DNA of 64,000 nt from Neobacillus sp. DY30. GTDB lineage: Bacteria > Bacillota > Bacilli > Bacillales > Cytobacillaceae. The translations under genes and the position numbers were made by a program. The stretch is from assembly GCF_030123065.1 (NCBI RefSeq), contig NZ_CP126093.1, positions 5,462,001-5,526,000 of the forward strand. The letters run 5' to 3'. Of the stretch, positions 60,158 to 64,000 are shown piece after piece. Each line of letters opens with the position of its first letter. Within the stretch, counting starts at the first letter, position 1. The notes below the pieces were generated by a model. That model was not told the DNA's origin and searched no databases. It saw nothing but the letters and a program-made list of their open reading frames with translations.

Positions 60158-61594
60158 TTAGTGACTTCCAGTTGGTGTTGGTGTTGGTGTGCGTCTTGAT
60201 TTTTTCTCTGGAGCCTCTGACGTTTTTCCTGCACTATTAGGGACCATGATCATAATCGAAAGAATGGAAAGAACTCCAAAAATCACGTTAACGATGATCC
60301 CAATGGAGGCTGCAGTTGCTACACTTCCATTCGCTGCAATTGAACTATAAATCGTTGCGGAAATGGCAACACCAAACGCTCCTCCAAGTGAGCTAGCCAT
60401 TTTATAAACCCCTGCCGCTTCACCCACTTTGTTGGATGGCGCATTAGAGACAGAAGTATCTGTAGACGGTGTCGCATATATACCAAGCCCAAGACCAAAT
60501 AAGGCAAACCCAATAAATACAACAACGGTATAAGCAACGTCAGGCAAGAAGGTTAAACCCATAATCGCTACCCCAACCGTAGTGATGATAGCGCCCCAAA
60601 TCATTGGTAATTTCGCACCCACTCTTTGGAGGATTTTTTCTCCGACACGAATCATGGCTAACACGGCCACCAAGTATCCAATCGATAGCATCCCTGATTG
60701 AAAGGCAGTGAACCCACGGCCGACTTGAACATACGTATTGGCTACAACAAGTGTCCCCGCTACCGCATTTAACAAAAAGTTTGAATATGTGGCACCAGCG
60801 TAAGGTTTATTTTTAAATAAAGAAAAATCAATTAATGCAATCTCTTTTCTTTTTTCAACTTTGAAGAAGACAAAAGCTCCAATAATGGTAACAATGGCAG
60901 CGATGATGGAAGTTGGGCTTGTCCAGCCTAAGTCACCACCGAACGTAATAAAAACGTTTAATGCAATCATAGTCACGATAAAGATGGCTAATCCACTATA
61001 ATCGAATTTAAACTTACCTGTTCCTTCTGCTTTGCTTTCAGGTGTATCTTTAATCAACCACATCGCGAGAAGGGCAAATACGATAGAGAATATAAAAATC
61101 CATCTCCAACCCATATACGTCGCAATCGCACCACCTGCAAACGAACATACCCCTGAACCGCCCCAAGATCCAATCGACCAGAAGCTAAGGGCACGTTGTC
61201 TGTCTTTTCCCTCAAAGTATGCTTTCATTAAGGCAATTGTTGCTGGCATAATACAAGCTGCGGAAAGTCCTTGAATGATACGTCCGATGATTAACAATAT
61301 TGATCCTTGCGCTAACACTAGGCAAAGGGAACCAACCACGCTCAAAATTAACCCAAGATAGGTAATTTTTTTACGGCCAATTTTATCTGCGAGTCCACCC
61401 GCCGCTACGATAAACATTCCGGAGAATAATGCGGTTAAGCTGATGGCGATATTCAGCGTTCCCGATGAAATCCCCAAATCCTTTTGAACGGCCGGGACCA
61501 CATTGACCATTGCTTGTGCAAAAAGCCAAAATGTGATAACACCGAACACAATCCCAGTGATCATCTTATCTGTACCTTTATAACTTCTCTCCAT
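60158..61594 (-). CDS. MFS transporter, DHA2 (QacA-like) type
   Basis: About 478 aa, around 14 membrane segments. GLADKIGRKKITYLGL (motif A) and GRIIQGLSAACIMPATIALM (motif C) are typical of drug:H+ antiporters with 14 segments. ATG 61594 has GGAGG 6 nt upstream; 16 further codons of frame lie before it. It ends with a Lys/Arg/Thr/Pro tail. Likely co-expressed with the M20 hydrolase. Confidence 0.83.
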   Translation of the reverse strand: MERSYKGTDKMITGIVFGVITFWLFAQAMVNVVPAVQKDLGISSGTLNIAISLTALFSGMFIVAAGGLADKIGRKKITYLGLILSVVGSLCLVLAQGSILLIIGRIIQGLSAACIMPATIALMKAYFEGKDRQRALSFWSIGSWGGSGVCSFAGGAIATYMGWRWIFIFSIVFALLAMWLIKDTPESKAEGTGKFKFDYSGLAIFIVTMIALNVFITFGGDLGWTSPTSIIAAIVTIIGAFVFFKVEKRKEIALIDFSLFKNKPYAGATYSNFLLNAVAGTLVVANTYVQVGRGFTAFQSGMLSIGYLVAVLAMIRVGEKILQRVGAKLPMIWGAIITTVGVAIMGLTFLPDVAYTVVVFIGFALFGLGLGIYATPSTDTSVSNAPSNKVGEAAGVYKMASSLGGAFGVAISATIYSSIAANGSVATAASIGIIVNVIFGVLSILSIMIMVPNSAGKTSEAPEKKSRRTPTPTPTGSH

Positions 61595-61826
61595 GATGTG
61601 CCTCCTATATTTTAGTAGGTCCCTGTTATTTTTAGATTGCACCTACCTGAACAACATTAGCCATTAACAATCTCAGGAACCTTGTGTTTCTACACGTTTA
61701 TTATAAAAAGTAACCCAATGATAAGAGAGTCAATTTTGAAGCAGATCAATATGAAAATATGTATATTTATCAACTCGCTGGTTATTGGGGTAAAAAATGT
61801 ACGGTTGATTTTTATCCTCCTAATCA

Positions 61827-61882
61827 AAAAGGGTCTGACCTACCGTCTCCAAAGTTTAGGAGTGATAAAGTCAGACCCTTTT
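61827..61882. terminator. Long-loop terminator after the AraC/GH39 gene
   Basis: AAAAGGGTCTGAC (61827-61839) and GTCAGACCCTTTT (61870-61882), 13-bp perfect stem with a 30-nt loop, immediately after the gene ending at 61887. Confidence 0.8.
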
Positions 61883-61886
61883 CATA

Positions 61887-64000
61887 TTAGCTATACGTTT
61901 TCCGAATATCAAAAAAGTGAATGGCATTACTAGTTAAATAGGTATAAAATGACCAATCCTCTTCAATCGATTCATCAAAAATCTCTAAAGAAGGTCTGCT
62001 GGAATGGATAATATAATCAATGACTTCCGCATCCATACCATGCTTACTGTTCAAGCTCCACCATTTTGTATATAATGCTCCATGATTTTTATCAAACACA
62101 TGCTTCCGTATTTGATATTCACCTTTCGGCATTCCCGAAATGGTTACGTGAATTTCCTTATTGAGTTTTTGAAGAAATGTCTCCTCAACTGAAAAATATG
62201 GATTGATGATGGTGCTATTCATCAAAATCAATTGATAGCCCCGCTCATTCTGTGTCATCACGTAATCCTTGCCATGTGCAACAATTTCGCCCTGCAGCCG
62301 TTTTAAAAACATCAACGCAAAATAGGCAGGTCGTTTTCCATGTAAATAATGGAATAATTCGACACCATCCATTCGATAACGCTTATCTTTCCCCACTTCT
62401 TCATGGACGATGGTATTAATCCAGAGAGCAACTGTTTCTACGTCATTAGCTATATCTAACACATTCTTCAAAACTAATGCCCCTCGGAAAAAGGTTCCGT
62501 TCGTATACCGAGTATTGCCAGACAATGTGTTCCAAGAAACGAGATGAAGTGGTTTTTCTAAATAATTCCGTTTAAGATACCGCCTCATCTTAACCGTTTT
62601 TTCCTTTATGTAATCCCTTGCTAAATCAAATTTCGTATCCGCTGTTTCTTTAAAATCAATGACCTCATTTTGGTTAGCGTTATATCCAATAAAATCAATA
62701 GACGCTCCATGTTCTAGCTGCCATTTATGATGATCGCTTGTCTTTTCTTTGCTGAACGAAAAAGGCATATATACTCCTACTTGAATCGAAGGGATCATTT
62801 TTTTCAATATTTTTTGCAGCTTTAAATAAACTCTCTCCAGTTCCTTTGCTTCGACCCCAGTGTAATATGGCTCGTAAAACATCACATGCCATTGCCCCAC
62901 AAATGATTCCCCATACAATTGCAAGCAATGCTTAATAAACTGAGTGAGTTTTATAAAATATGTTTCTTCATTTCGCGAGATATCCATATAATCGAACCGG
63001 ACAAACAAAGATAAATGATGCTGGTTTATGAATTCTAATGCACGATCAATTGTAAAATACGCAGAAGTTGTCGGAATCTCTTCATCTGTTTCCACCTCCG
63101 GAGGGATGGCTGTATGGCTAAAAAGATGACGAACTCCAATATAACGTAACTGCAAATCCTTTTTCACATCGAGTACCTGGGAGCGTACATCTTCTTTTAA
63201 TAAATTGATAATCTCTCCAATTTCAAGAATGTGACTCGGAGCATTTACTTTCATGGTTACCGGTTTGGACAAGTCTAACGGCAGCTTTTCATATCTCGTC
63301 TCCGTATGAGAATATGATTTTTGGTCATCTACCATCATGCTGCTTAATTTTGCTACCATTTCTGGTGAGTCGATAAAACTGGATACATCTTCATTGCTAT
63401 AACTTTTTACGGAATCCTCTTTTTGTACATAATGGTTATCTCGATAAACATGCGGGGTCATTCCGTACACTTCTTTGAAAAAGGTTGAAAAAGACTTTGT
63501 ATTAGGAAAGCCATTATTCATCGCAATTTGCGAAATCGAGTCAGTGGTGTAAAGCAAATCCTTCAAACTATGCTTAAGCCTAATATTCATTAAAAAACGA
63601 CTCAGCCCCATTCCCATTTTCTTTTTAAAATAGCGGGAAAGATAGCCAGTTGACAGATAGAATTCCTTTGCGATTCCCTCTAAAGTAATCATTTGGTCAT
63701 AGTTTTTTTCCATATAGTCAATGATTTGTGATAAACGAAGATCCTCAGTATCCATTTTCTCGAGGACACTGCCTTCTTCTTTAAACCCCCGAATCAGAAT
63801 CAGCAACATTTGACAGATATAACTTTTAACCTCAATCCGATAGCTTTCATCTTGTCGATAATAGCTAATCATTACATTGGCCAGCAGCTTGCGAATCGAA
63901 GAAATCATCTCTTCTCTTCCCAAATCGATTTCCCTCGAATAGCATTCAAAGCGCCGGTTTCGGTAGTCTGCGTAATGATGATCCATGAAGGCATCCGATA
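61887..64000 (-). CDS. AraC-family regulator with C-terminal GH39-like domain (partial)
   Basis: At least 704 codons; the frame stays open to the right edge (SDAFMDHHYADYRNRRF), so the N-terminal cupin is outside and the ATG at 63986 is probably internal. Two AraC HTHs: ITLEGIAKEFYLSTGYLSRYF and TDSISQIAMNNGFPNTKSF, then FKEVYGMTPHVYR. The C-terminal 450 residues look like a GH39-type TIM barrel (YIGVRHLFSHTAIPPEVE, HVMFYEPYYTG, LVSWNTLSGNTRYTNGTF), probably a ligand sensor. Such fusions usually control plant-polysaccharide genes; the target lies outside the window. Confidence 0.8.
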   Translation of the reverse strand, partial: SDAFMDHHYADYRNRRFECYSREIDLGREEMISSIRKLLANVMISYYRQDESYRIEVKSYICQMLLILIRGFKEEGSVLEKMDTEDLRLSQIIDYMEKNYDQMITLEGIAKEFYLSTGYLSRYFKKKMGMGLSRFLMNIRLKHSLKDLLYTTDSISQIAMNNGFPNTKSFSTFFKEVYGMTPHVYRDNHYVQKEDSVKSYSNEDVSSFIDSPEMVAKLSSMMVDDQKSYSHTETRYEKLPLDLSKPVTMKVNAPSHILEIGEIINLLKEDVRSQVLDVKKDLQLRYIGVRHLFSHTAIPPEVETDEEIPTTSAYFTIDRALEFINQHHLSLFVRFDYMDISRNEETYFIKLTQFIKHCLQLYGESFVGQWHVMFYEPYYTGVEAKELERVYLKLQKILKKMIPSIQVGVYMPFSFSKEKTSDHHKWQLEHGASIDFIGYNANQNEVIDFKETADTKFDLARDYIKEKTVKMRRYLKRNYLEKPLHLVSWNTLSGNTRYTNGTFFRGALVLKNVLDIANDVETVALWINTIVHEEVGKDKRYRMDGVELFHYLHGKRPAYFALMFLKRLQGEIVAHGKDYVMTQNERGYQLILMNSTIINPYFSVEETFLQKLNKEIHVTISGMPKGEYQIRKHVFDKNHGALYTKWWSLNSKHGMDAEVIDYIIHSSRPSLEIFDESIEEDWSFYTYLTSNAIHFFDIRKTYS

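Overview
The window is low-GC Firmicutes DNA, almost certainly a Bacillaceae (Bacillus sensu lato). Evidence: a bioW-bioA-...-bioB-bioI biotin operon under a BirA operator, a decayed glsA-glnT / glnK-glnL locus in B. subtilis order, a Spo0E-family phosphatase, DUF1659/DUF2922/YvrJ and DUF3231 proteins, AGGAGG-type ribosome binding sites with frequent TTG/GTG starts, and CcpA-type cre sites. No rRNA, tRNA, CRISPR array or intact insertion sequence was seen.

Layout. 1-1.5 kb: start of a glnT-type symporter next to remnants of glsA, glnK and glnL. 1.7-6.7 kb: biotin operon in which bioF and the front of bioD are deleted, leaving an in-frame bioF'-'bioD chimera. 7.1-10.3 kb: a NimT/CynX-type MFS exporter and two unrecognised secreted low-complexity proteins. 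10.4-18.5 kb: a divergent sigma-54 regulon (PAS-AAA-HTH activator; TrxR-like ferredoxin reductase, Rieske oxygenase, aldehyde dehydrogenase, tartrate/D-malate-type dehydrogenase, BCCT transporter) that looks like a carnitine-type quaternary-amine degradation pathway. 18.6-22.3 kb: DoxX protein, a 53-bp tandem repeat array, LysR regulator and a two-gene chromate transporter.

22.3-46.1 kb is one large locus for host-type mucin O-glycans. A secreted GH101 endo-alpha-N-acetylgalactosaminidase would release Gal-beta-1,3-GalNAc; one of two ATPase-less CUT1 ABC importers would take it in; a cytoplasmic GH35 beta-galactosidase would split it; a ROK kinase, NagA/AgaA-type deacetylase, AgaS, LacC and LacD would turn GalNAc into triose phosphates. 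An AraC regulator, a GntR/UTRA regulator and a LacI regulator are embedded, and their probable operators are visible. A truncated sulfatase-maturase at the head of the aga-lac operon suggests lost handling of sulfated glycans.

46.3-51.1 kb: a second tandem array (51 bp), a response-regulator remnant, two DUF3231 proteins, a Spo0E-like phosphatase and small conserved Bacillus proteins. 51.2-58.2 kb: a LacI regulon joining a 2-keto-3-deoxygluconate-type operon (TIM-barrel isomerase, kinase, MFS importer, KDPG aldolase) to an HPS/PHI-like pair through identical tandem palindromes; a third array (52 bp) and a REP-like double hairpin lie between. 58.4-64 kb: a zinc-ribbon protein with an apparent CTG start, an M20 amidohydrolase, an MFS exporter and an AraC regulator with a GH39-like domain running off the right edge.

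Two themes cross the window: several genes have lost their middles but kept both ends (glsA, glnK, bioF/bioD, a response regulator), and intergenic DNA carries three arrays of about 50-bp dyad units plus a REP-like 13-mer that abuts gene 3' ends.
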